Both the position numbers and the translations under genes were made by a program. DNA of 64,000 nt, from assembly GCA_964057225.1 (NCBI GenBank), contig OZ059899.1:10292001-10356000 (forward strand), read 5' to 3'. Shown piece by piece: positions 1 to 12,932 of the stretch (positions are counted from its first letter, which is position 1; every line of letters begins with the position of its first letter). Origin of the DNA: Auanema rhodensis. Taxonomy: Eukaryota > Nematoda > Chromadorea > Rhabditida > Rhabditidae. The notes below the pieces were generated by a model that was not told the origin of the DNA, did not search any database, and saw nothing but the letters and a program-made list of their open reading frames with translations.

Positions 1-3000
1 AGAAAAATGTAATGTCAGCTCCATAGGTTTTCTCTTAATTTCTCTCATCACAATTGTCTTAGTTTTTTTCTCATAAGAGTTTCTGAAATCTTAGGTGAAC
101 AAGGCCGTATATATTTTTTTCTGGAATTCGAAAGCATTTGGGATGGAAATTATAAAGAAAAGAACTAGTTTTTCCTATTTTAAAACAAACAAAAAAAAAT
201 AAAATGAAAAAGATTGTTAGATATCCAATTTAAACTTATACATTTACTTCGATAAAGAGCCTATTAGTTTGAAATTTTATGTCTTACAGTTCTCCAACAG
301 AACAGACTGATCCTGATTTCTCTATGATTACATAAAACTCTCGTTTGATATAAAAAAGAAGAGGAATAACGTTTCCAGGATGTCAATGATATCGAATCTA
401 GTGATATTGTAGAAAAATGTAATGTCAGCTCCATAGGTTTTCTCTTAATTTCTCTCATCACAATTGTCTTAGTTTTTTTTCTCATAAGAGTTTCTGAAAT
501 CTTAGGTGAACAAGGCCGTATATTTTTTTTTCTGGAATTCGAAAACATTTGGGATGGAAATTAGAAGGAAAAGAACTAGTTTTTCCTACTTTAAAACAAA
601 CAATAAGAAATAAAATAAAAAAGATTGTTAGATATCCAATTTAAACTTATACATTTACTTTGATAAAGAGCCTATTAGTTTGAAATTTTATGTCTTACAG
701 TTCTCCAACAGAACAGACTGATCCTGATTTCTCTATGATTACATAAAACTCTCGTTTGATATAAAAAAGAAGAGGAATAACGTTTCCAGGATGTCAATGA
801 TATCGAATCTAGTGATATTGTAGAAAAATGTAATGTCAGCTCCATAGGTTTTCTCTTAATTTCTCTCATCACAATTGTCTTAGTTTTTTTTCTCATAAGA
901 GTTTCTGAAATCTTAGGTGAACAAGGCCGTATATATTTTTTTCTGGAATTCGAAAGCATTTGGGATGGAAATTAGAAAGAAAAGAACTAGTTTTTCCTAT
1001 TTTTAAACAAACAAAAAAAAATAAAATGAAAAAGATTGTTAGATATCCAATTTAAACTTATACATTTACTTCGATAAAGAGCCTATTAGTTTGAAATTTT
1101 ATGTCTTACAGTTCTCCAACAGAACAGACTGATCCTGATTTCTCTATGATTACATAAAACTCTCGTTTGATATAAAAAAAGAAGAGGAATAACGTTTCCA
1201 GGATGTCAATGATATCGAATCTAGTGATATTGTAGAAAAATGTAATGTCAGCTCCATAGGTTTTCTCTTAATTTCTCTCATCACAATTGTCTTAGTTTTT
1301 TTTCTCATAAGAGTTTCTGAAATCTTAGGTGAACAAGGCCGTATATATTTTTTTCTGGAATTCGAAAACATTTGGGATGGAAATTAGAAGGAAAAGAACT
1401 AGTTTTTCCTACTTTAAAACAAACAATAAGAAATAAAATAAAAAAGATTGTTAGATATCCAATTTAAACTTATACATTTACTTCGATAAAGAGCCTATTA
1501 GTTTGAAATTTTATGTCTTACAGTTCTCCAACAGAACAGACTGATCCTGATTTCTCTATGATTACATAAAACTCTCGTTTGATATAAAAAAGAAGAGGAA
1601 TAACGTTTCCAGGATGTCAATGATATCGAATCTAGTGATATTGTAGAAAAATGTAATGTCAGCTCCATAGGTTTTCTCTTAATTTCTCTCATCACAATTG
1701 TCTTAGTTTTTTTCTCAAAAGAGTTTCTGAAATCTTAGGTGAACAAGGCCGTATATATTTTTTTCTGGAATTCGAAAGCATTTGGGATGGAAATTATAAA
1801 GAAAAGAACTAGTTTTTCCTATTTTAAAACAAACAAAAAAAATAAAATGAAAAAGATTGTTAGATATCCAATTTAAACTTATACATTTACTTCGATAAAG
1901 AGCCTATTAGTTTGAAATTTTATGTCTTACAGTTCTCCAACAGAACAGACTGATCCTGATTTCTCTATGATTACATAAAACTCTCGTTTGATATAAAAAA
2001 GAAGAGGAATAACGTTTCCAGGATGTCAATGATATCGAATCTAGTGATATTGTAGAAAAATGTAATGTCAGCTCCATAGGTTTTCTCTTAATTTCTCTCA
2101 TCACAATTGTCTTAGTTTTTTTTCTCATAAGAGTTTCTGAAATCTTAGGTGAACAAGGCCGTATATTTTTTTTTCTGGAATTCGAAAACATTTGGGATGG
2201 AAATTAAAAGGAAAAGAACTAGTTTTTCCTACTTTAAAACAAACAATAAGAAATAAAATAAAAAAGATTGTTAGATATCTAATTTAAACTTATACATTTA
2301 CTTTGATAAAGAGCCTATTAGTTTGAAATTTTATGTCTTACAGTTCTCCAACAGAACAGACTGATCCTGATTTCTCTATGATTACATAAAACTCTCGTTT
2401 GATATAAAAAAAGAAGAGGAATAACGTTTCCAGGATGTCAATGATATCGAATCTAGTGATATTGTAAAAAAATGTAATGTCAGCTCCATAGGTTTTCTCT
2501 TAATTTCTCTCATCACAATTGTCTTAGTTTTTTTTCTCATAAGAGTTTCTGAAATCTTAGGTGAACAAGGCCGTATATATTTTTTTCTGGAATTCGAAAG
2601 CATTTGGGATGGAAATTAGAAAGAAAAGAACTAGTTTTTCCTACTTTAAAACAAACAATAAGAAATAAAATGAAAAAGATTGTTAGATATCCAATTTAAA
2701 CTTATACATTTACTTCGATAAAGAGCCTATTAGTTTGAAATTTTATGTCTTACAGTTCTCCAACAGAACAGACTGATCCTGATTTCTCTATGATTATATA
2801 AAACTCTCGTTTGATATAAAAAAAGAAGAGGAATAACGTTTCCAGGATGTCAATAATATCGAATCTAGTGATATTGTAGAAAAATGTAATGTCAGCTCCA
2901 TAGGTTTTCTCTTAATTTCTCTCATCACAATTGTCTTAGTTTTTTTCTCATAAGAGTTTCTGAAATCTTAGGTGAACAAGGCAGTATATATTTTTTTCTG

Positions 3001-3950
3001 GAATTCGAAAGCATTTGGGATGGAAATTATAAAGAAAAGAACTAGTTTTTCCTATTTTAAAACAAACAAAAAAAAATAAAATGAAAAAGATTGTTAGATA
3101 TCCAATTTAAACTTATACATTTACTTCGATAAAGAGCCTATTAGTTTGAAATTTTATGTCTTACAGTTCTCCAACAGAACAGACTGATCCTGATTTCTCT
3201 ATGATTACATAAAACTCTCGTTTGATATAAAAAAGAAGAGGAATAACGTTTCCAGGATGTCAATGATATCGAATCTAGTGATATTGTAGAAAAATGTAAT
3301 GTCAGCTCCATAGGTTTTCTCTTAATTTCTCTCATCACAATTGTCTTAGTTTTTTTTCTCATAAGAGTTTCTGAAATCTTAGGTGAACAAGGCCGTATAT
3401 ATTTTTTTCTGGAATTCGAAAACATTTGGGATGGAAATTAGAAGGAAAAGAACTAGTTTTTCCTACTTTAAAACAAACAATAAGAAATAAAATAAAAAAG
3501 ATTGTTAGATATCCAATTTAAACTTATACATTTACTTTGATAAAGAGCCTATTAGTTTGAAATTTTATGTCTTACAGTTCTCCAACAGAACAGACTGATC
3601 CTGATTTCTCTATGATTACATAAAACTCTCGTTTGATATAAAAAAGAAGAGGAATAACGTTTCCAGGATGTCAATGATATCGAATCTAGTGATATTGTAG
3701 AAAAATGTAATGTCAGCTCCATAGGTTTTCTCTTAATTTCTCTCATCACAATTGTCTTAGTTTTTTTTCTCATAAGAGTTTCTGAAATCTTAGGTGAACA
3801 AGGCCGTATATATTTTTTTCTGGAATTCGAAAGCATTTGGGATGGAAATTAGAAAGAAAAGAACTAGTTTTTCCTATTTTAAAACAAACAAAAAAAAATA
3901 AAATGAAAAAGATTGTTAGATATCCAATTTAAACTTATACATTTACTTCG
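1..3950 (+). repeat. Higher-order repeat, 5756-bp period, copy 1 (left-truncated)
   Basis: This block matches 5757-9706 at a constant offset of 5756 bp (14 monomers). Shared private variants support this: CAATAATATCG near 2851 and 8607, GGCAG near 2980 and 8737, and TCAAAAGAG near 1715 and 7471. A few single-base differences exist, for example ATTACATA near 3617 against ATTAGATA near 9373. The left end lies outside the window. Confidence 0.9.
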
Positions 3951-5756
3951 ATAAAGAGCCTATTAGTTTGAAATTTTATGTCTTACAGTTCTCCAACAGA
4001 ACAGACTGATCCTGATTTCTCTATGATTACATAAAACTCTCGTTTGATATAAAAAAAGAAGAGGAATAACGTTTCCAGGATGTCAATGATATCGAATCTA
4101 GTGATATTGTAAAAAAATGTAATGTCAGCTCCATAGGTTTTCTCTTAATTTCTCTCATCACAATTGTCTTAGTTTTTTTTCTCATAAGAGTTTCTGAAAT
4201 CTTAGGTGAACAAGGCCGTATATATTTTTTTCTGGAATTCGAAAGCATTTGGGATGGAAATTAGAAAGAAAAGAACTAGTTTTTCCTACTTTAAAACAAA
4301 CAATAAGAAATAAAATGAAAAAGATTGTTAGATATCCAATTTAAACTTATACATTTACTTCGATAAAGAGCCTATTAGTTTGAAATTTTATGTCTTACAG
4401 TTCTCCAACAGAACAGACTGATCCTGATTTCTCTATGATTATATAAAACTCTCGTTTGATATAAAAAAAGAAGAGGAATAACGTTTCCAGGATGTCAATA
4501 ATATCGAATCTAGTGATATTGTAGAAAAATGTAATGTCAGCTCCATAGGTTTTCTCTTAATTTCTCTCATCACAATTGTCTTAGTTTTTTTTCTCATAAG
4601 AGTTTCTGAAATCTTAGGTGAACAAGGCCGTATATATTTTTTTCTGGAATTCGAAAGCATTTGGGATGGAAATTAGAAAGAAAAAAACTAGTTTTTCCTA
4701 CTTTAAAACAAACAATAAGAAATAAAATAAAAAAGATTGTTAGATATCCAATTTAAACTTATACATTTACTTCGATAAAGAGCCTATTAGTTTGAAATTT
4801 TATGTCTTACAGTTCTCCAACAGAACAGACTGATCCTGATTTCTCTATGATTACATAAAACTCTCGTTTGATATAAAAAAAGAAGAGGAATAACGTTTCC
4901 AGGATGTCAATGATATCGAATCTAGTGATATTGTAGAAAAATGTAATGTCAGCTCCATAGGTTTTCTCTTAATTTCTCTCATCACAATTGTCTTAGTTTT
5001 TTTTCTCATAAGAGTTTCTGAAATCTTAGGTGAACAAGGCCGTATATATTTTTTTCTGGAATTCGAAAACATTTGGGATGGAAATTAGAAGGAAAAGAAC
5101 TAGTTTTTCCTACTTTAAAACAAACAATAAGAAATAAAATAAAAAAGATTGTTAGATATCCAATTTAAACTTATACATTTACTTTGATAAAGAGCCTATT
5201 AGTTTAAATTTTATGTCTTACAGTTCTCCAACAGAACAGACTGATCCTGATTTCTCTATGATTACATAAAACTCTCGTTTGATATAAAAAAGAAGAGGAA
5301 TAACGTTTCCAGGATGTCAATGATATCGAATCTAGTGATATTGTAGAAAAATGTAATGTCAGCTCCATAGGTTTTCTCTTAATTTCTCTCATCACAATTG
5401 TCTTAGTTTTTTTTCTCAAAAGAGTTTCTGAAATCTTAGGTGAACAAGGCCGTATATATTTTTTTCTGGAATTCGAAAGCATTTGGGATGGAAATTGGAA
5501 AGAAAAGAACTAGTTTTTCCTACTTTAAAACAAACAATGAGAAATAAAAAAAAAAGATTGTTAGATATCCAATTTAAACTTATACATTTACTTCGATAAA
5601 GAGCCTATTAGTTTGAAGTTTTATGTCTTACAGTTCTCCAACAGAACAGACTGATCCTGATTTCTCTATGATTACATAAAACTCTCGTTTGATATAAAAA
5701 AAAGAAGAGGAATAACGTTTCCAGGATGTCAATGATATCGAATCTAGTGATATTGT

Positions 5757-8700
5757 AGAAAAATGTAATGTCAGCTCCATAGGTTTTCTCTTAATTTCTC
5801 TCATCACAATTGTCTTAGTTTTTTTCTCATAAGAGTTTCTGAAATCTTAGGTGAACAAGGCCGTATATATTTTTTTCTGGAATTCGAAAGCATTTGGGAT
5901 GGAAATTATAAAGAAAAGAACTAGTTTTTCCTATTTTAAAACAAACAAAAAAAAATAAAATGAAAAAGATTGTTAGATATCCAATTTAAACTTATACATT
6001 TACTTCGATAAAGAGCCTATTAGTTTGAAATTTTATGTCTTACAGTTCTCCAACAGAACAGACTGATCCTGATTTCTCTATGATTACATAAAACTCTCGT
6101 TTGATATAAAAAAGAAGAGGAATAACGTTTCCAGGATGTCAATGATATCGAATCTAGTGATATTGTAGAAAAATGTAATGTCAGCTCCATAGGTTTTCTC
6201 TTAATTTCTCTCATCACAATTGTCTTAGTTTTTTTTCTCATAAGAGTTTCTGAAATCTTAGGTGAACAAGGCCGTATATTTTTTTTTCTGGAATTCGAAA
6301 ACATTTGGGATGGAAATTAGAAGGAAAAGAACTAGTTTTTCCTACTTTAAAACAAACAATAAGAAATAAAATAAAAAAGATTGTTAGATATCCAATTTAA
6401 ACTTATACATTTACTTTGATAAAGAGCCTATTAGTTTGAAATTTTATGTCTTACAGTTCTCCAACAGAACAGACTGATCCTGATTTCTCTATGATTACAT
6501 AAAACTCTCGTTTGATATAAAAAAGAAGAGGAATAACGTTTCCAGGATGTCAATGATATCGAATCTAGTGATATTGTAGAAAAATGTAATGTCAGCTCCA
6601 TAGGTTTTCTCTTAATTTCTCTCATCACAATTGTCTTAGTTTTTTTTCTCATAAGAGTTTCTGAAATCTTAGGTGAACAAGGCCGTATATATTTTTTTCT
6701 GGAATTCGAAAGCATTTGGGATGGAAATTAGAAAGAAAAGAACTAGTTTTTCCTATTTTAAAACAAACAAAAAAAAATAAAATGAAAAAGATTGTTAGAT
6801 ATCCAATTTAAACTTATACATTTACTTCGATAAAGAGCCTATTAGTTTGAAATTTTATGTCTTACAGTTCTCCAACAGAACAGACTGATCCTGATTTCTC
6901 TATGATTACATAAAACTCTCGTTTGATATAAAAAAAGAAGAGGAATAACGTTTCCAGGATGTCAATGATATCGAATCTAGTGATATTGTAGAAAAATGTA
7001 ATGTCAGCTCCATAGGTTTTCTCTTAATTTCTCTCATCACAATTGTCTTAGTTTTTTTTCTCATAAGAGTTTCTGAAATCTTAGGTGAACAAGGCCGTAT
7101 ATATTTTTTTCTGGAATTCGAAAACATTTGGGATGGAAATTAGAAGGAAAAGAACTAGTTTTTCCTACTTTAAAACAAACAATAAGAAATAAAATAAAAA
7201 AGATTGTTAGATATCCAATTTAAACTTATACATTTACTTCGATAAAGAGCCTATTAGTTTGAAATTTTATGTCTTACAGTTCTCCAACAGAACAGACTGA
7301 TCCTGATTTCTCTATGATTACATAAAACTCTCGTTTGATATAAAAAAGAAGAGGAATAACGTTTCCAGGATGTCAATGATATCGAATCTAGTGATATTGT
7401 AGAAAAATGTAATGTCAGCTCCATAGGTTTTCTCTTAATTTCTCTCATCACAATTGTCTTAGTTTTTTTCTCAAAAGAGTTTCTGAAATCTTAGGTGAAC
7501 AAGGCCGTATATATTTTTTTCTGGAATTCGAAAGCATTTGGGATGGAAATTATAAAGAAAAGAACTAGTTTTTCCTATTTTAAAACAAACAAAAAAAATA
7601 AAATGAAAAAGATTGTTAGATATCCAATTTAAACTTATACATTTACTTCGATAAAGAGCCTATTAGTTTGAAATTTTATGTCTTACAGTTCTCCAACAGA
7701 ACAGACTGATCCTGATTTCTCTATGATTACATAAAACTCTCGTTTGATATAAAAAAGAAGAGGAATAACGTTTCCAGGATGTCAATGATATCGAATCTAG
7801 TGATATTGTAGAAAAATGTAATGTCAGCTCCATAGGTTTTCTCTTAATTTCTCTCATCACAATTGTCTTAGTTTTTTTTCTCATAAGAGTTTCTGAAATC
7901 TTAGGTGAACAAGGCCGTATATTTTTTTTTCTGGAATTCGAAAACATTTGGGATGGAAATTAAAAGGAAAAGAACTAGTTTTTCCTACTTTAAAACAAAC
8001 AATAAGAAATAAAATAAAAAAGATTGTTAGATATCTAATTTAAACTTATACATTTACTTTGATAAAGAGCCTATTAGTTTGAAATTTTATGTCTTACAGT
8101 TCTCCAACAGAACAGACTGATCCTGATTTCTCTATGATTACATAAAACTCTCGTTTGATATAAAAAAAGAAGAGGAATAACGTTTCCAGGATGTCAATGA
8201 TATCGAATCTAGTGATATTGTAAAAAAATGTAATGTCAGCTCCATAGGTTTTCTCTTAATTTCTCTCATCACAATTGTCTTAGTTTTTTTTCTCATAAGA
8301 GTTTCTGAAATCTTAGGTGAACAAGGCCGTATATATTTTTTTCTGGAATTCGAAAGCATTTGGGATGGAAATTAGAAAGAAAAGAACTAGTTTTTCCTAC
8401 TTTAAAACAAACAATAAGAAATAAAATGAAAAAGATTGTTAGATATCCAATTTAAACTTATACATTTACTTCGATAAAGAGCCTATTAGTTTGAAATTTT
8501 ATGTCTTACAGTTCTCCAACAGAACAGACTGATCCTGATTTCTCTATGATTATATAAAACTCTCGTTTGATATAAAAAAAGAAGAGGAATAACGTTTCCA
8601 GGATGTCAATAATATCGAATCTAGTGATATTGTAGAAAAATGTAATGTCAGCTCCATAGGTTTTCTCTTAATTTCTCTCATCACAATTGTCTTAGTTTTT

Positions 8701-9706
8701 TTCTCATAAGAGTTTCTGAAATCTTAGGTGAACAAGGCAGTATATATTTTTTTCTGGAATTCGAAAGCATTTGGGATGGAAATTATAAAGAAAAGAACTA
8801 GTTTTTCCTATTTTAAAACAAACAAAAAAAAATAAAATGAAAAAGATTGTTAGATATCCAATTTAAACTTATACATTTACTTCGATAAAGAGCCTATTAG
8901 TTTGAAATTTTATGTCTTACAGTTCTCCAACAGAACAGACTGATCCTGATTTCTCTATGATTACATAAAACTCTCGTTTGATATAAAAAAGAAGAGGAAT
9001 AACGTTTCCAGGATGTCAATGATATCGAATCTAGTGATATTGTAGAAAAATGTAATGTCAGCTCCATAGGTTTTCTCTTAATTTCTCTCATCACAATTGT
9101 CTTAGTTTTTTTTCTCATAAGAGTTTCTGAAATCTTAGGTGAACAAGGCCGTATATTTTTTTTTCTGGAATTCGAAAACATTTGGGATGGAAATTAGAAG
9201 GAAAAGAACTAGTTTTTCCTACTTTAAAACAAACAATAAGAAATAAAATAAAAAAGATTGTTAGATATCCAATTTAAACTTATACATTTACTTTGATAAA
9301 GAGCCTATTAGTTTGAAATTTTATGTCTTACAGTTCTCCAACAGAACAGACTGATCCTGATTTCTCTATGATTAGATAAAACTCTCGTTTGATATAAAAA
9401 AGAAGAGGAATAACGTTTCCAGGATGTCAATGATATCGAATCTAGTGATATTGTAGAAAAATGTAATGTCAGCTCCATAGGTTTTCTCTTAATTTCTCTC
9501 ATCACAATTGTCTTAGTTTTTTTTCTCATAAGAGTTTCTGAAATCTTAGGTGAACAAGGCCGTATATATTTTTTTCTGGAATTCGAAAGCATTTGGGATG
9601 GAAATTAGAAAGAAAAGAACTAGTTTTTCCTATTTTAAAACAAACAAAAAAAAATAAAATGAAAAAGATTGTTAGATATCCAATTTAAACTTATACATTT
9701 ACTTCG
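5757..9706 (+). repeat. Higher-order repeat, 5756-bp period, copy 2
   Basis: This is the second copy of the 14-monomer block beginning at position 1. Correspondence ends near 9710, where this copy has GATAAAAAGCC and then a 6-A run. Position 3957 onward in copy 1 has GATAAAGAGCC and then a 7-A run. Beyond this point the best match changes to a different offset. Confidence 0.9.
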
Positions 9707-9709
9707 ATA

Positions 9710-12026
9710 AAAAGCCTATTAGTTTGAAATTTTATGTCTTACAGTTCTCCAACAGAACAGACTGATCCTGATTTCTCTATGATTACATAAAACTCTCGTT
9801 TGATATAAAAAAGAAGAGGAATAACGTTTCCAGGATGTCAATGATATCGAATCTAGTGATATTGTAGAAAAATGTAATGTCAGCTCCATAGGTTTTCTCT
9901 TAATTTCTCTCATCACAATTGTCTTAGTTTTTTTTCTCATAAGAGTTTCTGAAATCTTAGGTGAACAAGGCCGTATATTTTTTTTTCTGGAATTCGAAAA
10001 CATTTGGGATGGAAATTAGAAGCAAAAGAACTAGTTTTTCCTACTTTAAAACAAACAATAAGAAATAAAATAAAAAAGATTGTTATATATCCAATTTAAA
10101 CTTATACATTTACTTTGATAAAGAGCCTATTAGTTTGAAATTTTATGTCTTACAGTTCTCCAACAGAACAGACTGATCCTGATTTCTCTATGATTACATA
10201 AAACTCTCGTTTGATATAAAAAAGAAGAGGAATAACGTTTCCAGGATGTCAATGATATCTAATCTAGTGATATTGTAGAAAAATGTAATGTCAGCTCCAT
10301 AGGTTTTCTCTTAATTTCTCTCATCACAATTGTCTTAGTTTTTTTTCTCATAAGAGTTTCTGAAATCTTAGGTGAACAAGGCCGTATATATTTTTTTCTG
10401 GAATTCGAAAGCATTTGGGATGGAAATTAGAAAGAAAAGAACTAGTTTTTCCTATTTTAAAACAAACAAAAAAAAATAAAATGAAAAAGATTGTTAGATA
10501 TCCAATTTAAACTTATACATTTACTTCGATAAAGAGCCTATTAGTTTGAAATTTTATGTCTTACAGTTCTCCAACAGAACAGACTGATCCTGATTTCTCT
10601 ATGATTTTATAAAACTCTCGTTTGATATAAAAAAAGAAGAGGAATAACGTTTCCAGGATGTCAATGATATCGAATCTAGTGATATTGTAGAAAAATGTAA
10701 TGTCAGCTCCATAGGTTTTCTCTTAATTTCTCTCATCACAATTGTCTTAGTTTTTTTTCTCATAAGAGTTTCTGAAATCTTAGGTGAACAAGGCCGTATA
10801 TATTTTTTTCTGGAATTCGAAAGCATTTGGGATGGAAATTAGAAAGAAAAAAACTAGTTTTTCCTACTTTAAAACAAACAATAAGAAATAAAATAAAAAA
10901 GATTGTTAGATATCCAATTTAAACTTATACATTTACTTCGATAAAGAGCCTATTAGTTTGAAATTTTATGTCTTACAGTTCTCCAACAGAACAGACTGAT
11001 CCTGATTTCTCTATGATTTTATAAAACTCTCGTTTGATATAAAAAAAGAAGAGGAATAACGTTTCCAGGATGTCAATGATATCGAATCTAGTGATATTGT
11101 AGAAAAATGTAATGTCAGCTCCATAGGTTTTCTCTTAATTTCTCTCATCACAATTGTCTTAGTTTTTTTTCTCATAAGAGTTTCTGAAATCTTAGGTGAA
11201 CAAGGCCGTATATAATTTTTTCTGGAATTCGAAAACATTTGGGATGGAAATTAGAAGGAAAAGAACTAGTTTTTCCTACTTTAAAACAAACAATAAGAAA
11301 TAAAATAAAAAAGATTGTTAGATATCCAATTTAAACTTATACATTTACTTTGATAAAGAGCCTATTAGTTTGAAATTTTTTGTCTTACAGTTCTCCAACA
11401 GAACAGACTGATCCTGATTTCTCTATGATTACATAAAACTCTCGTTTGATATAAAAAAGAAGAGGAATAACGTTTCCAGGATGTCAATGATATCGAATCT
11501 AGTGATATTGTAGAAAAATGTAATGTCAGCTCCATAGGTTTTCTCTTAATTTCTCTCATCACAATTGTCTTAGTTTTTTTTCTCATAAGAGTTTCTGAAA
11601 TCTTAGGTGAACAAGGCCGTATATATTTTTTTCTGGAATTCGAAAGCATTTGGGATGGAAATTATAAAGAAAAGAACTAGTTTTTCCTATTTTAAAACAA
11701 ACAAAAAAAAATAAAATGAAAAAGATTGTTAGATATCCAATTTAAACTTATACATTTACTTCGATAAAGAGCCTATTAGTTTGAAATTTTATGTCTTACA
11801 GTTCTCCAACAGAACAGACTGATCCTGATTTCTCTATGATTACCTAAAACTCTCGTTTGATATAAAAAAAGAAGAGGAATAACGTTTCCAGGATGTCAAT
11901 GATATCGAATCTAGTGATATTGTAAAAAAATGTAATGTCAGCTCCATAGGTTTTCTCTTAATTTCTCTCATCACAATTGTCTTAGTTTTTTTTCTCATAA
12001 GAGTTTCTGAAATCTTAGGTGAACAA
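9710..12026 (+). repeat. Satellite block duplicated at 15254-17570 (offset 5544)
   Basis: Private variants reappear at +5544: GATATCTAATC near 10255, the GTATATAATTTTTT junction near 11209, TTTTTTGTC near 11376, and TTACCTAAAAC near 11840. The match stops exactly at the monomer boundary at 12027. There this copy has the short junction and its partner has a tRNA gene. Confidence 0.85.
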
Positions 12027-12849
12027 GGCCGTATATATTTTTTTCTGGAAATCGAAAGCATTTGGGATGGAAATTAGAAAGAAAAGAACTAGTTTTTCCT
12101 ATTTTAAAACAAACAAAAAAAAATAAAATAAAAAAGATTGTTAGATATCCAATTTAAACTCATACATTTACTTTGATAAAGAGCCTATTAGTTTGAAATT
12201 TTATGTCTTACAGTTCTCCAACAGAACAGACTGATCCTGATTTCTCTATGATTACATAAAACTCTCGTTTGATATAAAAAAGAAGAGGAATAACGTTTCC
12301 AGGATGTCAATGATATCGAATCTAGTGATATTGTAGAAAAATGTAATGTCAGCTCCATAGGTTTTCTCTTAATTTCTCTCATCACAATTGTCTTAGTTTT
12401 TTTTCTCATAAGAGTTTCTGAAATCTTAGGTGAACAAGGCCGTATATATTTTTTTCTGGAATTCGAAAGCATTTGGGATGGAAATTATAAAGAAAAGAAC
12501 TAGTTTTTCCTATTTTAAAACAAACAAAAAAAAATAAAATGAAAAAGATTGTTAGATATCCAATTTAAACTTATACATTTACTTCGATAAAGAGCCTATT
12601 AGTTTGAAATTTTATGTCTTACAGTTCTCCAACAGAACAGACTGATCCTGATTTCTCTATGATTACATAAAACTCTCGTTTGATATTATAAAAGAAGAGG
12701 AATAACGTTTCCAGGATGTCAATGATATCGAATCTAGTGATATTGTAGAAAAATGTAATGTCAGCTCCATAGGTTTTCTCTTAATTTCTCTCATCACAAT
12801 AGTCTTAGTTTTTTTTCTCATAAGAGTTTCTGAAATCCTAGTTGAACAA

Positions 12850-12922
12850 GGCCGCGTGGCGCAATGGATAACGCGTCTGCCTACGGAGCAGAAGATTGTA
12901 GGTTCGAATCCTGCCGTGGTCG
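12850..12922 (+). tRNA. tRNA-Arg(ACG): tRNA-Arg (ACG)
   Basis: Would decode CGN arginine codons, reading CGU directly and CGC/CGA after A34-to-inosine editing (established for ACG tRNA-Arg). The 73 nt fold as a full cloverleaf. The acceptor stem is GGCCGCG with CGTGGTC, including two G-U pairs, and the discriminator is G73. The D arm is a 3-bp stem with A14, G18, G19 and A21. The anticodon stem TCTGC/GCAGA is perfect, with loop CTACGGA. The variable loop is AGATT, and the T arm is GTAGG/CCTGC with loop TTCGAAT. The internal A box (TGGCGCAATGG) and B box (GGTTCGAATCC) fit Pol III promoters. There is no intron and no encoded CCA. This copy has an old-type upstream arm (CTAGTTGAACAA) and a weaker terminator (TTCTTTT) than all other copies. 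Confidence 0.95.
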
Positions 12923-12925
12923 TAA

Positions 12926-12932
12926 TTCTTTT
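12926..12932 (+). terminator. Weak Pol III terminator of the first tRNA
   Basis: TTCTTTT follows the tRNA 3' end, so the longest run is four T (12929-12932). Other copies in the window have seven consecutive T at +5 to +11 from the tRNA end. Four T is close to the minimum for eukaryotic Pol III, so read-through may be higher here (inference). Confidence 0.6.

Larger units (their letters stand above)
1..12849 (+). repeat. tRNA-free satellite block, 31 short monomers
   Basis: There is no gene here. A 102-bp partial monomer is followed by 31 complete short monomers, first landmark GGCCG at 103, ending where the first tRNA begins. Most monomers carry the GGCCGTATATAT junction, with a TATA-plus-longer-T-run variant around 516, 2161, 6277 and 9975. 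Two units have GGCAG instead of GGCCG (near 2980 and 8737), and these are copies of each other. A 5756-bp higher-order period runs through 1-9700. Confidence 0.95.

Noticed and set aside
264-548. Recurrent minus-strand reading frames of 73-94 codons, one in most monomers
   Set aside because: They track the satellite period. Their ends depend on whether the A run has six or seven bases, changes between copies are mostly amino-acid altering, and many monomers lack the frame. These are open by chance in a repeated sequence.
2380-2480. snoRNA-like CTGA and TGATA boxes in the monomer body
   Set aside because: No properly spaced C and D boxes with a closing stem could be found; the matches are short and expected by chance.
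2735-2770. 3' splice-site-like TTTTATGTCTTACAG in every monomer
   Set aside because: It resembles an acceptor, but there is no linked exon, donor or coding frame, and it recurs in every copy of the repeat. Treated as chance in AT-rich sequence.
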